64,000 nt of DNA from Lycium barbarum (lineage: Eukaryota; Streptophyta; Magnoliopsida; Solanales; Solanaceae): NCBI RefSeq assembly GCF_019175385.1, contig NC_083346.1, positions 119,849,771-119,913,770 on the forward strand. Direction: 5' to 3'. Shown in pieces: positions 33,807 through 45,964 of the stretch. Numbering within the stretch: position 1 is the first letter of the stretch; each line of letters opens with the position of its first letter. The notes beneath the pieces are model-generated. The model worked only from the letters and a program-made list of their open reading frames with translations. It was not told the DNA's origin and did no database searches. Made by a program: the position numbers and the translations under genes.

Positions 33807-34300
33807 ATGGCCGGTGACGTCGTACCTCCTCCACCACCACCCAAAATTGAGTCTAATTCTCCCTATTTTCTCGGTCCTCAAGATCGACCCGGGGACTATA
33901 TCACGCCTGCTCGTTTCAAGGGCGACAATTTTGATGAATGGACAGCCGAAATACAAACGGCGTTGGAGGCACGACGTAAATTTGAGTTCTTGGACGGCAC
34001 TATCACTGAACCGCAACCTCCTTGTACAAAGTCCGATTGGACTGCAATTAACGCAATGTTAATCTCTTGGATCACAAATACCATTGATGCTGATGTCAAA
34101 TCTTCATTGTCAAAATTTAGGGAGGTAAAACCCTTTTGGGATCACCTTAAAAGGAGGTTCGCGCAGACAATGGACCACGAGTTCAACAGCTTTGGTCTTC
34201 CTGGCTAAATGTGAACAGACCAAAACCATGTCAGTGTCCGTATATTACGGAAAATTACATGCTCTATGGCAAGAATTGGATCATCATGAGCCCCTGATTT
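33807..34300 (+). pseudogene. copia gag N-terminal fragment
   Basis: From the ATG at 33807 the frame runs 133 codons. It has a proline run, SPYFLGPQDRPGDYI, FKGDNFDEWTAEIQ and FLDGTITEP, typical of the copia gag start domain, then DWTAINAMLISWI. It stops at 34208. The related downstream motif (VYYGKLHALWQEL) continues in another frame near 34200-34300, so there is a frameshift. Past about 34303 the coding jumps to the RNase H end. Confidence 0.8.
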
Positions 34301-34302
34301 CT

Positions 34303-34439
34303 TGTACTTGTTGCTCCGTCACACATTTCAACATCTTCACAATTGACAGACATTTTTACCAAAGCTCTCGGCAAAACTCAGTTTGACTTCTTGCTTTCCA
34401 AGTTGGGCATTTTTTATTTCCATGCTCCAACTTGAGGGG
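34303..34439 (+). pseudogene. copia RNase H tail and polypurine tract
   Basis: The frame reads ..TDIFTKALGKTQFDFLLSKL and stops, the usual last residues of a copia polyprotein. It is followed by caacttgaggggt as polypurine tract directly before the right LTR. The junction at about 34303 marks an internal deletion of several kilobases. Confidence 0.8.
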
Positions 34440-34628
34440 TATTGCGGTATAATATCTTGATATTATTTGATATTATTTGGTAGCATATTTGTAGGGAGAT
34501 ATGATCTTAGTTTCCTTGATTCACTAGGATCTCAGTTTTCCTTGTTTCACTAGGGTTCAAGATTATATCCTACATATATTCTCTCTTGGTGAATGAATGT
34601 CACAAGTCAAGATTGCATAGTTTCTATA
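34440..34628 (+). repeat. Right (3') LTR of the copia element
   Basis: This 189-bp LTR is nearly identical to the left LTR apart from one internal deletion after 'gggagata'. Confidence 0.85.
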
Positions 34629-34633
34629 GACAA

Positions 34634-35232
34634 AGATGCAAGCTAAGCGAGAGGTACATTTTTAAAAATATCCAAATTTCCAGTTATGTGATTAAAGTTT
34701 AGAAAATCGAAACATGAACATGTGGTTTGTGGAAAAAAAGAAAATGAAAGGTCACATTTTCAAAATAGACAAAGATGCAAGCTAAGAGAAAGGTACCAAA
34801 AATATCCAAATTTCCAGTTATGTGATTAAAGTTTAGAAAATCAAAATATGAACATGTGGTTTATGGAAAAAAGGAAAATGAAAAGTCATATTTTCAAAAT
34901 GGACAAAGATGCAAGCTAAGCGAAAGGTACATTTTTAAATATATTCAAATTTCCAGTTATGTGATTAAAGTTTAGAAAATCGAAACATGATCATGTGGTT
35001 TGAGGAAAAAAAGAAAATGAAAGGTCACATTTTCAAAATGGACAAAGATGCAAGCTAAACGAAAGGTACATTTTTAAATATATCCAAATTTTCAGTTATG
35101 TGATTAAAGTTTAGAAAATCGAAATATGAACATGTGGTTTGTGAAAAAAAAAATGAAAGGTCACATTTTCAAAGGGGATAAAGATGCAAGCTAAGCGAAA
35201 GATACACTTTTGAAAATATCCAAATTTCCAGT
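34634..35232. repeat. Tandem array, unit about 139 bp, block 2 (right part)
   Basis: The array continues after the copia insertion and ends at 'ccagtggtcctt', the same junction as at 5484. Confidence 0.85.
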
Positions 35233-36013
35233 GGTCCTTCGCTAGGCCTTCAAAAAAAGTGGCTGAATATGCCCTTTTTAAAAACTTTTCTTTTGATATA
35301 GTGGAAAAAACAAACTAAATAAGTAGGCATTTGGTCGTGAAAACTAAATATTTTTCACCTTATTTGGAATTTTGAAATTGGAGTTGTGTTTGGTTATAGT
35401 TTTTGCGAAGAATATTTGATCATTTGAATTTACTGTAAGTTAAAAAAGTAAAAATTTCAAGTTGTGTTTGAAATTTTCATGGCTAAATACTGATTTTCAA
35501 ATAATGAAAAAAAAAATCCTGAAAAAAGTGAAAATTTTTCATGGCCAAACGGGTCCTTAAAGATCTTAAATCTTAAACATACTCGAATGTTCCGAGTTAC
35601 TCTTGTGAAACAACCCCAGTAGATTCCTTGTTCTTCTAAACTAGAATGATTTGTTTTTAAAACGAGTTCTACGCAGTGCAAATCTGGATTAATCGAACAA
35701 AATTATGTGCTGGTTGTCCCTTTTTTTTTTGGTTAATCGTTTAGTAACTTGCCCTCTTTTTATTTTCTTGCATCTTATGAACCTTTTAAACCCCAGTCTA
35801 AAAATTCCTTTTGAGAAAACGTTAGATCACAATTTAATGTTTTAAGGTTCAACAACTTATGAGCAAATATCATACTAGAGTCTAATGTCTTGAATGGTAA
35901 TTTTTCAAGGGCTATATTTACACAACTTTTCAAAGTAGCAACAATTTAAGTGATGACTCAAAAAGGGCTTAAAAAAAGGCACCATGGTGCACTCAGCTCC
36001 CGCTATGTGCGAG
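35233..36013. repeat. Array-flanking segment, copy 2 (left part)
   Basis: It matches 5485-6270 and contains the same small MITE-like sequence (about 35325-35565). It is broken at 36013 by a solo LTR and continues at 38358. Confidence 0.8.
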
Positions 36014-38357
36014 GGTCACGACCCAACCCCGTGGGCCGCGACCAGTGCCCTAGCTGGGCACTTATACGTACCTGATACCCAAATTAGCATATTAACAAAA
36101 TAATATAATAATAATATTAGTGGACGCTACAGAATTTAGCATAAAAAACAGACTTGGCACACATAGGCCGATAAGGCCATCATAGAATCAAAGTATCCCA
36201 AACATATGTACAGAACCCACACAGATATATCCACAGACCTCTACAGAACATAACATAATCATAAGACGGGACAGGGCCCCAGTCATACCCAGAACAATGT
36301 ACATATCCAGATAGCAGTGACAGACTGTACCAAAAGATGGGCTCTGAAGAAGAGAGCGCCCCAAAATAGCAGAAATGGGATCCTAAACGTGTGGATCAGC
36401 GAACCTGTCGTCTGTACCTGCGCGGCATGAAAACGCAGCCCCCGAAGAAAGGGGGTCAGTACGAAATATGTACTGAATATGTAAAGCGGAATCACAGAAG
36501 TCAAATCATAATGATTTCAGAAAATAAGTACAAAATCCAGAGTGTCAAATGCATATTTCCAAAACAGACAGAATGTGTACAGAAACATATGTCATATCAT
36601 ATCCGGTCCCTGCCACGGGACTCAGGCAGACAGAACGTGGCCACCCTCCCGACGCTGGTGCCACAATACAGAGGAATCAGAAAAAGGGGCGTGGCCCCGT
36701 ATCATAAAATGTCATATCAAAATGGCCATAACAGATCAGATCAGAATAGGCGGACATGGCACATCATACTCCACAGACCCATGTACGCGTATACCTGCCC
36801 CCTCACATCGGGGCGCGGCGAACAATGCAGAGAATCACGCTTGACAACATATCCTGGCCCGGGCTCAGTGTGAGAAACATTGGGACATCCACGAATGGAG
36901 TAGTGAGAAACTAATGCAATTTAAAAATATCATAAATGTTTTCAAAGACTCGATGAAGCGTATCAAAGCCCAACAGATCCAATGGAGTCGGACGGGATCA
37001 TAATAAATGCATTTCGGATATCATAATAAATTACAGAAGTATAACTTTCCCGAAGTCATTCCGGGTGTCAAAATAATCTATAAGATTTAATAGAATATTT
37101 AAAACAATGTTCGTTAGGCGATTAGTAGGGTAATCAAAACATTTCTTTCAAAAATTGCTTAAGTCATCACCATATAGTTCTAGAAGCATTTCATATCGTT
37201 TTCCTCAAGTTATACACTCGATATACACAATATACAACTTTCCGTCAAAGTCATAACTTATGCAAAACATCAAATCTTTGGCATACAACTTCATAACAAG
37301 TTTCCAACTTCCAAATTCATCAATGATCATCATAATTCACAACCAAACAACTTCATTTCCTTAATGTCGGAAAATCATATTAAAACGACATAAGTTTCTA
37401 CATTCCAATTCAATACAAACTTATATCATTCTAACTTCATTTACATTACAAACATCACAACAACACTTTAACACACTAAACAAACTTAATCCATTCCATT
37501 CCAAACCACTCCATACCACACGGCCAAATGCTATTTTCATCAATTCAATCAAATTTATTCCACTTTCATTCTCAACATAAATTCCATCACATTCACAACT
37601 AGAATACAACATGAATTCAACACATTGTGGCTATATAATTAGGACATACCCACGGCTACACACTCACCACACACACCCACTTTGCAAACTTCCATTTCTT
37701 CATACAATCAACACATTTCTATATACTACAACACAATCAAAACTTCATAACACAATAAAAAGGTAGAAATTCTTACCTTTTCCTCAAGTCTTCTTCACTT
37801 GGAGATATGATCACTTTGGTGATTCTAATGCTTCCCACTCCAAAAAAACTATACCAAGTCACAAAGGAACCTTGACTTAGTAAGAATTCAACAAGAAATA
37901 AATTTTTAGAACAAGATTTGTGGGAGTGAAATCTTCACCACCAAACCCGAAACCCTCCTTGCTCTTTTTTTTTTTTTTTTTTTGCTCTTGTTTGATCTTG
38001 CTTCATTCTTATCACAATTATTCTATGTATATAGTTGAAGTGCTTGGTCACATGACCAAGCACATGACCAACTAAAATGGGCTTGGATCAAGGCCTTAAG
38101 TGGCCGGCCATGACACCCCTTTTGGGCTTTACTTCCAATTAAATTTTTGAGCCCAATAGCTTGTGAATCATATTTTGTAATTCCCGAAACTAATTTCCAA
38201 AATTCCAAAATTGCCCTTAGCCTTGTCCCACACTTTCATGACTCTATTTTTTCATGCATAACTCCTATGTTCAACAAAATATCAAATTTGACCTTATATC
38301 TCAAAAATCCAATATGTGACAAGTTTTTCCAAACGTGTGAAAACACGGGATATAACA
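36014..38357 (-). mobile_element. Solo LTR, 2344 bp
   Basis: The exact target duplication gcgag (36009-36013 and 38358-38362) interrupts a segment whose intact sister reads 'gctatgtgcggggtcctgaatgg' at 6255. The right end read on the minus strand starts TGTTATATCCCGTGTT. The other end, ...GGTTGGGTCGTGACC, has lost its terminal A. These ends are familiar from long-LTR Ty3/gypsy elements of Solanaceae. There is no internal domain, so it is a solo LTR. Open frames inside (for example 36391-36873) are incidental. Confidence 0.8.
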
Positions 38358-38612
38358 GCGAGGTCCTGAATGGTAATTTTTTCAAGGGCTATATTGTACG
38401 CAATCTTAACCTGCATTTCTCTAAGAGGTTGTTCCCGCATCTTGAACCTGTGATCTCCTACACTATGGCAACAATTTTACCTATTACGTCAAGGCTCCAC
38501 TTAGACCTCAAAAAGGTTATTTACATAAATCAACCTTAATGTTTAAGTGGATATCCACCTGATATCAGATGATTATACAAAAAAAAAAATAATAATAATG
38601 ACACCATTGATG
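38358..38612. repeat. Array-flanking segment, copy 2 (right part)
   Basis: It matches 6263-6521, ending in an A-rich run before 'gacaccattgatgtcacg'. Confidence 0.75.
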
Positions 38613-38788
38613 TCACGATTCAGCCTGGAATCCTCCGTAGTTTTGGTTTTCACTTCAATCAAAGCTGGAAAAAATTTGGGAAAAGAGAGAAAGAGATAAT
38701 ATTAAGATCAAGTTGAAGAAACTGAAGCAGTTGATTGTGAGTTTGGTTGCATAATTGCAGAGGGTCCCATTCATTATGTGATTAAAAC
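38613..38788. repeat. Composite dispersed repeat, copy D (left part)
   Basis: It matches 6522-6695 and the resistance-gene upstream segment. It is broken after 'gtgattaaaac' by the Athila-like element and continues at 58118. Confidence 0.85.
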
Positions 38789-39869
38789 TGATACGCTCAA
38801 ATTACACCTATTAATGGCGTAAAGCGGACGTTGTCAAATATAGTAACCCAAACAATGTTGGGGTCGAATCCCACAGGGAATATGGAGAGAAAAGGTTACT
38901 AATCGTATGCAATACTAGTCTTTAAAGACTTTAATTATATTCCTGATAGTTTGAATTGGTTGTTGAATAATGTAATTGAATACTTTAATTTGAAATATAA
39001 TTAATGCGAGAGAGAGACTAAGATTGTGTTCCCCAATTTGTTTAGATATTATGCTTCAGGTTTCAATGTGATATACTTCTAATGGTTGTTCTATGAATAT
39101 GCACTTGGTCTCTTAAGAACTTCTTAATGTTTTCCAACAGTTAAGTCGTATTTCCTCTTCATGATTCTTCCGAATATAAAAGAGTTGCAATCAAAGAATG
39201 ACCAAAAATGCCAATTTAGACTTGTTCCCATCCCTAAGTTAGTCTATTAAATGAGGGTTAACGCCTCGAGTCATTGTCATTCAATCTTACCAATATTAAC
39301 TTTCTTTCCCAAGAAAAGTTAATATAATGGCTTAGGATAATGCTTGCAATCATCACTCAACCTTAGCTTTAAAATTAGCTACTCATAATTTTGGATAACA
39401 AAGAAAGCTTACAAGTAAACATAATGAACTTACAATGCAAATACAAGATGGAATGAGAGTGAAGTTGTTGCTTTAAATGCTCCGACCACTTCTAAGATTT
39501 AAGACCTAGGGTTTGTGCCTCCAAAACAAATTTGAATTATGAAATAAAAACCCTACTTTAAGTATTTATAGAGCCAAAAATCGCGCCAAGTTTCTGGATA
39601 AAAATGCCCTTACGCCGCATTGTTACGGACCGTAACCTGAGGTTACGGTCCGTCCTTCATTTCGTGAAACCTTCTGGAAATTTGGTCATGTTACGGTTCA
39701 ATGGTACGAACCGTAACATGAGTTGCAGATCCCGTTACGGTCCGTAACATGAGTTACGGACCGTCATTTAGCTCCAATTTGTCAGTTTTTCAGCATTTCA
39801 TCTCATTTCCGATCCTTAGTTAACCAACCCTATAAAACACAAAAATGTGCCGAAATTCACGACACATCA
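38789..39869 (-). repeat. 3' LTR of the Athila-like element (left copy)
   Basis: This LTR is 1081 bp against 1497 bp for the right copy. It lacks about 100 bp present at 57189-57290, several palindrome-bearing repeats (57595-57870), and a stretch before its end. The remainder is nearly identical to the right LTR. Confidence 0.9.
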
Positions 39870-39882
39870 ACACCCCCAACTT
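39870..39882 (-). other. Polypurine tract of the Athila-like element
   Basis: The minus strand reads aagttgggggtgt immediately before the 3' LTR. The same context (gcttgaggacaagcaaaagctt..aagttgggggtgt) precedes the 3' LTR of the nested element. Confidence 0.85.
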
Positions 39883-41512
39883 AAGCTTTTGCTTGTCCTC
39901 AAGCAACTACAATAAGACTCACTACTAACACACGACATCTTAGCAAAATAAGAATGACTACGGTGGTTTTGGCATGTGTTTCTAGCACGGACTCTTCAAT
40001 CCAAGAAAAATATTTAGGCTCTTATCCATCTCCTATTTGTGACACAAGACGCACATTTCATAAAAAATTCAATTCACTATGCAACATCAATTAATGACAC
40101 AATCATAGTACGGGGGTCTCTATGCACATGAATTTCAACTTCCGGAAAGCCAGTTACTTTGAAGCCTACAATCCTTACGCCCTCACATAGACCAAGGAAT
40201 ATCCCAACACACATTTACGACATAAATGGGACAGAAGACTAAAGAGACAGAAGAACACTCATACTCACAACGAAATTTACATACCATGCATGCACATACC
40301 ATAGGTTTGCCTTTATTTTCCATGCCTTCAACTTTGAACAATTTGATTGTGATCACATTAGGACTTTTTGGGCTTGTAACATTGTCTTAGGGATGGGTAG
40401 GATGAATATTTGGATATCGGTGACTCACCCTCCTCGACACTTCTTTTTGGCTTCATTCACCATTCTTCCTATCATTTCCGACCCTCCATCTTCAGCGTGG
40501 ATTTATTTAGAACTTATATACCTATGCCCCTTAATATTCGCGATCACCCCAAACAGGCCTTTGGCTTCATTTTCCGCATTTTTCACTTATCACCCCCAAC
40601 TTAGGCTTTTAGCCTCATTTTCCACATTTTTCACTTGTCACCCCCAACTTAGGCTTTTAGCCTCATTTTCCACATTTTTCACTTGTCACCCCCAACTTAG
40701 GCTTTTAGCCTCATTTGCCATTCTTTAGTGTCAAGGAGGGACTGGTGCCAAATGGGTTTATTCACAGAAGGGAAAGAGGTTAGTTCACGGTTAATCGAAG
40801 AAAAAGTCTATAGGCTCAAAATGGGATACTAGGGATCATTTTCTATACGGGCTAGACTCGTTTAAGATAAACAGGCTTTGGGGTTAATACAAAGAAAGCC
40901 TAAGATCACTTCACAATCAAACTCTCCTTAGAATTTACGCACGACCACCCAGGCAAGTTCTAGATTACATGCATCATATGGAAATAGAAACTAAGAACTC
41001 ACAACACAATGGCATAAGGATTGTTTAAATATTCTGACTTCATTTCCGTTTGAAGATTTCACATGCATGAATACCCTTTCTTTGCAATGCCATTAAAAGA
41101 ACCATACATGTCGATATCAACAACTCATTCTTGATGTACATCACAAATTATTTTTCGGAGGAATAGCATTGAACTTGTAAAAACCACTTTTATCTATGCT
41201 TAGAAACACGGAGCACCACCACTTAAGTCATCATTACTTTACTTCTATATTAAACATCCTAACACATACTTCATAATAAAAACAATACCAACAAAAACAC
41301 AAACAATAACAATTGTCTTAAGCACATGCTTACTATCACAATTTGAGATAAAATACCCACCAAAACAAAAACAATAAAAACAATAATATCTGGTATACTA
41401 AAACAGCAATCCCAACAACCAACAGCAATTACCCACACCCCCAACTTAAAAGCATGCATTGCCCTCAAGGCATCAATATAACATATTAAAAGAACGGAGG
41501 GCCTCCCTGGAG
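39883..41512 (-). other. Athila 3' untranslated region with 48-bp repeats
   Basis: This is non-coding internal sequence between the third ORF and the 3' LTR. At 40560-40715 a 48-bp unit with 'cacccccaacttaggcttttagcctcatttt' is repeated at 40591, 40639 and 40687. A related motif sits at 41437 (cacccccaactta). Each copy mimics the polypurine tract on the minus strand. Confidence 0.75.
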
Positions 41513-43722
41513 CGCACTAGGCGCTCGGATCTGCAGCAGCATCATGAGGTGGAGCAGTGGGTGGGGGAGAAGTATGGTGAGCTGGCTCAATGGGCTGGGC
41601 TGAGCTAGAAGTAGCTCCTGCGGTGTCAGAACTTAGTCAGGACTCTTGGCGGAGCCTCTTCAAAGTACGCCGCTCCCCCTCCTCATTCTGTGGGCGCAAA
41701 TCAGCAAATGGATCAAGGTTATGGAGAATGGGGTCGATGTTTTCATCATCTGGCGAGGCTAGTGCCTGTGCTTCCCTTTGGCCAAAGAGGGGATATCCTC
41801 TTCCAACTCCTCGCCGTGCTCTTCCTCAACCGTGTCCTCGATGTCATCATCCCCTAGTAGGCTCTGAACCGGCTAGTATAGGCTCTGTACCAACTCCGTG
41901 GGTACTTTAGGAAGCTGGTCTGTCGCCACAGCCACTTCCTGGGCCTTCAATTTCTGCACATCATCCTTGACAGCCCGCAACTCACTTCGAATAGCGCCCA
42001 ACTCCATAGCAGGGTGTGTCCTAGTCAGCTCAGTCATCCTTCTCTCAATACCATCTATCCGAGAGTGGATCCGTAGGTGTTCATCAGCCAGCTGTTCTTT
42101 AATTGGCCGCAACGCAGCATCAATGGCTCTTTTAGTGTACAATTTCAGCTCAGTCATGAGATGCTTGACCTGCCTATCTGTGTGATCTCCTTGCAGGACC
42201 ACTGCCCCAAAATTCTCCCGATTGAACATCATTTTTCTAGGAAGCTCGGGTGGGACTCCCGGTATTGGCTGGGCTGGTGCTGGGCTTGCTCTAGTGGAAG
42301 AGGTAGGACCACCCGAAGTAGGTGCGGCTGGAGCTGGCATGAGCTGTGTAGCATAATTAGCCGGTGAAGCCCCAGAATTTGTGGGCTGACCCGCCTGAGC
42401 TTCCTCAGCACCCATAATAGCCAAGGGTATAACATTTGATCCCGTTGGCCCCTTCGGCACCTCAGAAGACGATGCAGAGGGCATTGAACCATAGCTCAAC
42501 ATATCATCCTTCCCTTTTGTGATGTCATAAATATGGCTGGCGATCATACTGTGATCGGTCTGGGGGAGGGGTTCTGGTTGTTGCCGCAAGCATAATAGCG
42601 TAAGAAGACAAGGATGAATGAGGAAAGTCGCTGGCTGAGTGGCTCTCTCCCGGAGATCTGCTGCTATGAGTCGTCCGAAGTTGATCTTATACCTTGACAT
42701 AATAGCAGTTACAAGAACAACCCTGTCCGGAGTCAAAACATTTTCTGTCTGGGTAGGCCGGATGCGAAATAGAACAATCTGCCACCAAAACTTTGCCTCT
42801 GGCGTGAGGGTGTTTTTCCAAATTCGCGCGGTGGCTGTCAACTTTGGCACCATGGCTCATTCGGGATCTGCTGTTCGTGCAATAACTGAATCCACCCATT
42901 TTCGGACGGAGATTGTATCTTTCTGTTCCATTTTGTATACAAACTCCCCTTCTTCCGCTACTGTAGGCTCTATATAATCCTCCCGAATAGTATTCTATTG
43001 ATAGCCATCGGAGAGATGTCTATCTTCTTTTTCCGCATTATTGCCTCGATCATTGCCGGTACTTGACTAGCGCGCTGCCCCTTTTTTAGTGATTTGAATA
43101 CAGCAGCCCCGTACGACGCATATAACTCCCTAACAAAAACTGGGATGTAAGACCCCACTGAGTTTTTCAGAAACTCTAACTTATGGAAGCGGATAGTGTC
43201 ACGAATTCCTGGATAACCATCGAGACCGTCGAAACTGACGTTCCGCTCCTCGAAAATACTCCGCCTTGGGTCCGCTCCCTCACCCTTTACCAGCTCACAC
43301 CCATTGTTGTACAAGTCTTCAGATCCCTCCATAGAAAACCGGAGGGTCTGCTCATACACAGCCTGCATTCGAATGTCGGTTTCTCTCATTTCCTGCTCGC
43401 GCTCTTTTTCGCACTCCTCCGCAGAAGACTGTCTAATGGGTGGTTGAGGTTGGTGTGACAGCCCGCCTAGGCTCACTCTGGCTCGAATAACTCGACTCTC
43501 TCGACTCCTCAGCCGAGGAGGAACTTGCTGATGGTGGGTCTGGCCGGCTGGGTGCGACTGGCTGAGGCTGGCTTGCTAGGTGCGACTGGTCTCTTTGTAG
43601 GCCTGGCGTCCCTTGATTAGATCGTCGTCGCGCAGCCTTGAGGTTACTTTGCTTGCAGCACGACCTTTTCCTTTTTCCACAACTTTATGGGAAGCTTTCT
43701 TTGATTGTCGTGGTTTACCCAT
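41513..43722 (-). pseudogene. Athila third ORF (env position), putative plant transposon protein
   Basis: The region runs from an ATG at 43722 (MGKPRQSKKASHKVV, basic) to about 41513. The frame stops at 43575, reopens at 43476-42970 and again at 42853-41873. The middle part (FEERNVSFDGL, FVRELYASYGAAVF) and the next part (AKFWWQIVLFRIRPTQ, IMSRYKINFGRLI) fit the 'putative plant transposon protein' domain seen in many solanaceous genomes. The C-terminal third is Pro/Ser/Ala-rich, then coiled-coil-like. At least two breaks lie in the domain: a frameshift near 42985 and a stop near 42859. No signal peptide or transmembrane helix is evident, so an envelope role is not supported by sequence. Confidence 0.6.
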
Positions 43723-43799
43723 ACCTGCATAAGGAACAGTTAGATATGATACGGGAGAAACGTTTCAATTATACACTTTATTGATGGAAGTTAAAGACT

Positions 43800-45290
43800 T
43801 CATTAACTGATGTACCGTAACACAGTCGACAGACCGTCATACGAGTTACGATCCGTATCATCAAACCGTAACTCAGTTTGTTCATTTCCAACACAGGGAT
43901 CGTAACACAGTCAACGGTCCGTAACAGCTCACCGTAACATGACCCAAATTTCCAGAAAAGTTACTGGAAATTTGAGAGGTGTTACGGTATGATATTACGG
44001 TCCGTCACTCGTGTTACGATCCGTAACACCTCACCGTAACGTCTCTTAAAATTCCAAAAAAAATTCATGGAAAACATCAATGTTACGGTGTGGTGTTACG
44101 GTCCGTAACATAGGGTACGGTCCGTAACATCCCACCGTAGCATCAGTCAAATTTCCAGAAAATTTTCATGGAAATTGTCGGTGTTACGGTGCGATGTTAC
44201 GGTCTGTAACACACATTACGGTCCGTAACACAGAATGACGGGCAACAGATTAACAAACAAATGGCTTGGCCAAATTTTTCTCGTTTTAAGCACGAGGCCA
44301 AGATTTCCGACTTAATGCTCCATAGGTATGTTGTAAAACAATATTTTGTCCCCTCATATGCCTCAGGTTACTCAGACTTCACCCGATTTTACTAAAGTTT
44401 TCATTGGGGACTTTTATCGAACAGTTGGTGGGCAAACCGATTTAGTAATTTCACGAATGAAACTTTCAATCGGATTGCCCTCCAATTCAGTGGGAAGCAA
44501 TTGCTTGTGCCCACGAATCTTACAAATAACACACATACCAATCCCAACCCCCAACCATTATCAAATCCCGCACAATTTATCAATGGCAATTTAAATTCAT
44601 CAACACAATCAATTCACAAATTTCACCGCATATTATACGAAATTACTCATGAAGATCATAGAAATCGCATTGATAGCTAAAAGAAAAGAGTCAAGACATG
44701 TAATAACTGATCGTTGGCGATTGTAAGGATGAAACTCAAACTTAAAACAATGATTTTGATAAGAAAATAGTAACGAGATTTAGAGAAAGATTAAGGAGAA
44801 TGGGAGATGTAGAGATGGGAGATGAAGAGAAATATGAAGGAGAGGGAGTTAGGATTTTTGAAGGCATCGGTTATGTTTTTTAAAATTTGTAACGTCGGTT
44901 TATGTATTTAAACATGCCTGACGGTTACGTTTGGTGTTACGGACCGTAACTCAAGATACATGACGTATCACGTGTTGCGGTCAACCACACGACACCATTT
45001 ACTTTTTGTCATTTATTACCTGGCACCACATCCTACAAATCGTAACTCGTGTTACGGTCCGTATTACCGGGCGTAACGGGTGCGAAATTTCCAGTGAATG
45101 CCCACAATTTTTGACAAAGTTACGGCCATGTGTTACGGACCGTAACACGAGTGACGGTCCGTAACTCAGACCGTATCACTCTTTCTCCATCGTTCAGTGA
45201 TTTCTGGGTTTCTTCTAGCTTGTTACGCTCCATGATACGGGCCGTAACATGAGTTACGGTCCGTAACGTGGAGCGTCTCGTTTGGGAAAA
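43800..45290. repeat. Arrays of short palindromes TTACGG(A/T)CCGTAA
   Basis: This non-coding part of the element carries many copies of a near-perfect palindrome, gttacgg(a/t)ccgtaac, and degenerate half sites. They cluster at 43805-44250 and 44930-45275, in units of about 100 bp with 'aatttccagaaaa..tttcatggaaat' between. The same motif is dense in the LTRs (39610-39770 and 57538-57945). Confidence 0.85.
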
Positions 45291-45469
45291 CTCAGCAGGT
45301 AATTTGACTCTTCAGTGCTCAAAATCCTACCACATTAGCACATAAAAAACACAAAATAACACAAAGGAAATACAAAATTTAAACTACTTACAAAGCGGCA
45401 AATGTGGGTTGCCTCCCACACAACGCTTGGTTTAACGTCACAACTCGACGTGGTATCTCATTTTCGAGT

Positions 45470-45964
45470 TTAGGAGCCGTATTTCAAACGATACCTATCA
45501 ACGACCTTACCATCATCAATACACCAATGGTAATGCTTCACTCTTTGTGCGTTCACCTTAAAAGTCCGAGTGCCATCCTCGGATTTCACTTCAATGACGC
45601 TTCCATTTGGGGACACACTTACAATTTCAAAAGGACCAGACCAACGAGACTTTAACTTGCCTGGAAAGAACTTCAGGCGTGAATTGTACAACAAGACCAA
45701 GTCTTTTGGCTGAAAATCCCCTTTTAGGATCTTCGAGTCATGATAGTATTTCATCTTTTCCTTGTGCAGTGTTGCACTTTCATAGGAATTATACCTAAAT
45801 TCATCCATCTCATTGATTTGAAACAACCGCAGCTTTTTCAATGCCCAAAGGGCTTTATGATCAAGCTCAATAGGCAAATGACATGCCTTCCCAAATACCA
45901 ACTTATACGGTGAAGTCCCTATAGGCGTTTTGAATGCCGTAGCGATATGCCCATAAAGCATCAT
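45470..45964 (-). pseudogene. Integrase C-terminal part of the Athila-like element
   Basis: The 164-codon frame begins after a break with [20 protein letters not shown], typical of the end of the Athila integrase core. It continues through a Lys-rich helix region to the chromatin-proximal C-terminal domain ([15 protein letters not shown]). The junction with the core fragment (overlap at 45903-45964) is a frameshift. Confidence 0.8.

Larger units (their letters stand above)
33525..34628 (+). mobile_element. Internally deleted Ty1/copia element
   Basis: The element is 1104 bp. Its exact 5-bp target duplication, gacaa (33520-33524 and 34629-34633), interrupts an array unit whose uninterrupted form reads 'ggacaaagatgc'. 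The left LTR is 33525-33759 and the right LTR 34440-34628, the latter lacking an internal segment of about 45 bp. The LTR ends have drifted from TG/CA to TA.. and ..TA. The interior has an initiator-Met PBS, a gag start, then a jump directly to the end of the RNase H region and a polypurine tract. Protease, integrase and reverse transcriptase are missing. Confidence 0.9.

Noticed and set aside
36391..36873. 160-codon open frame on the plus strand
   Set aside because: It lies wholly inside the solo LTR, matches no family, and overlaps another equally long frame. Chance open reading.
40393..40728. Repetitive 111-residue protein (repeated SFSTFFTCHPQLRLLA)
   Set aside because: It is a translation of the 48-bp polypurine-like repeat on the antisense strand of the Athila element.
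41590..42367. Plus-strand open frames over the Athila third ORF
   Set aside because: They are antisense to a recognised transposon protein and have no family of their own.
41513..43722. Retroviral-type envelope protein
   Set aside because: The position is that of an env-like ORF, but no signal peptide, transmembrane segment or cleavage site is visible. Domain wording fits the plant transposon protein family instead.
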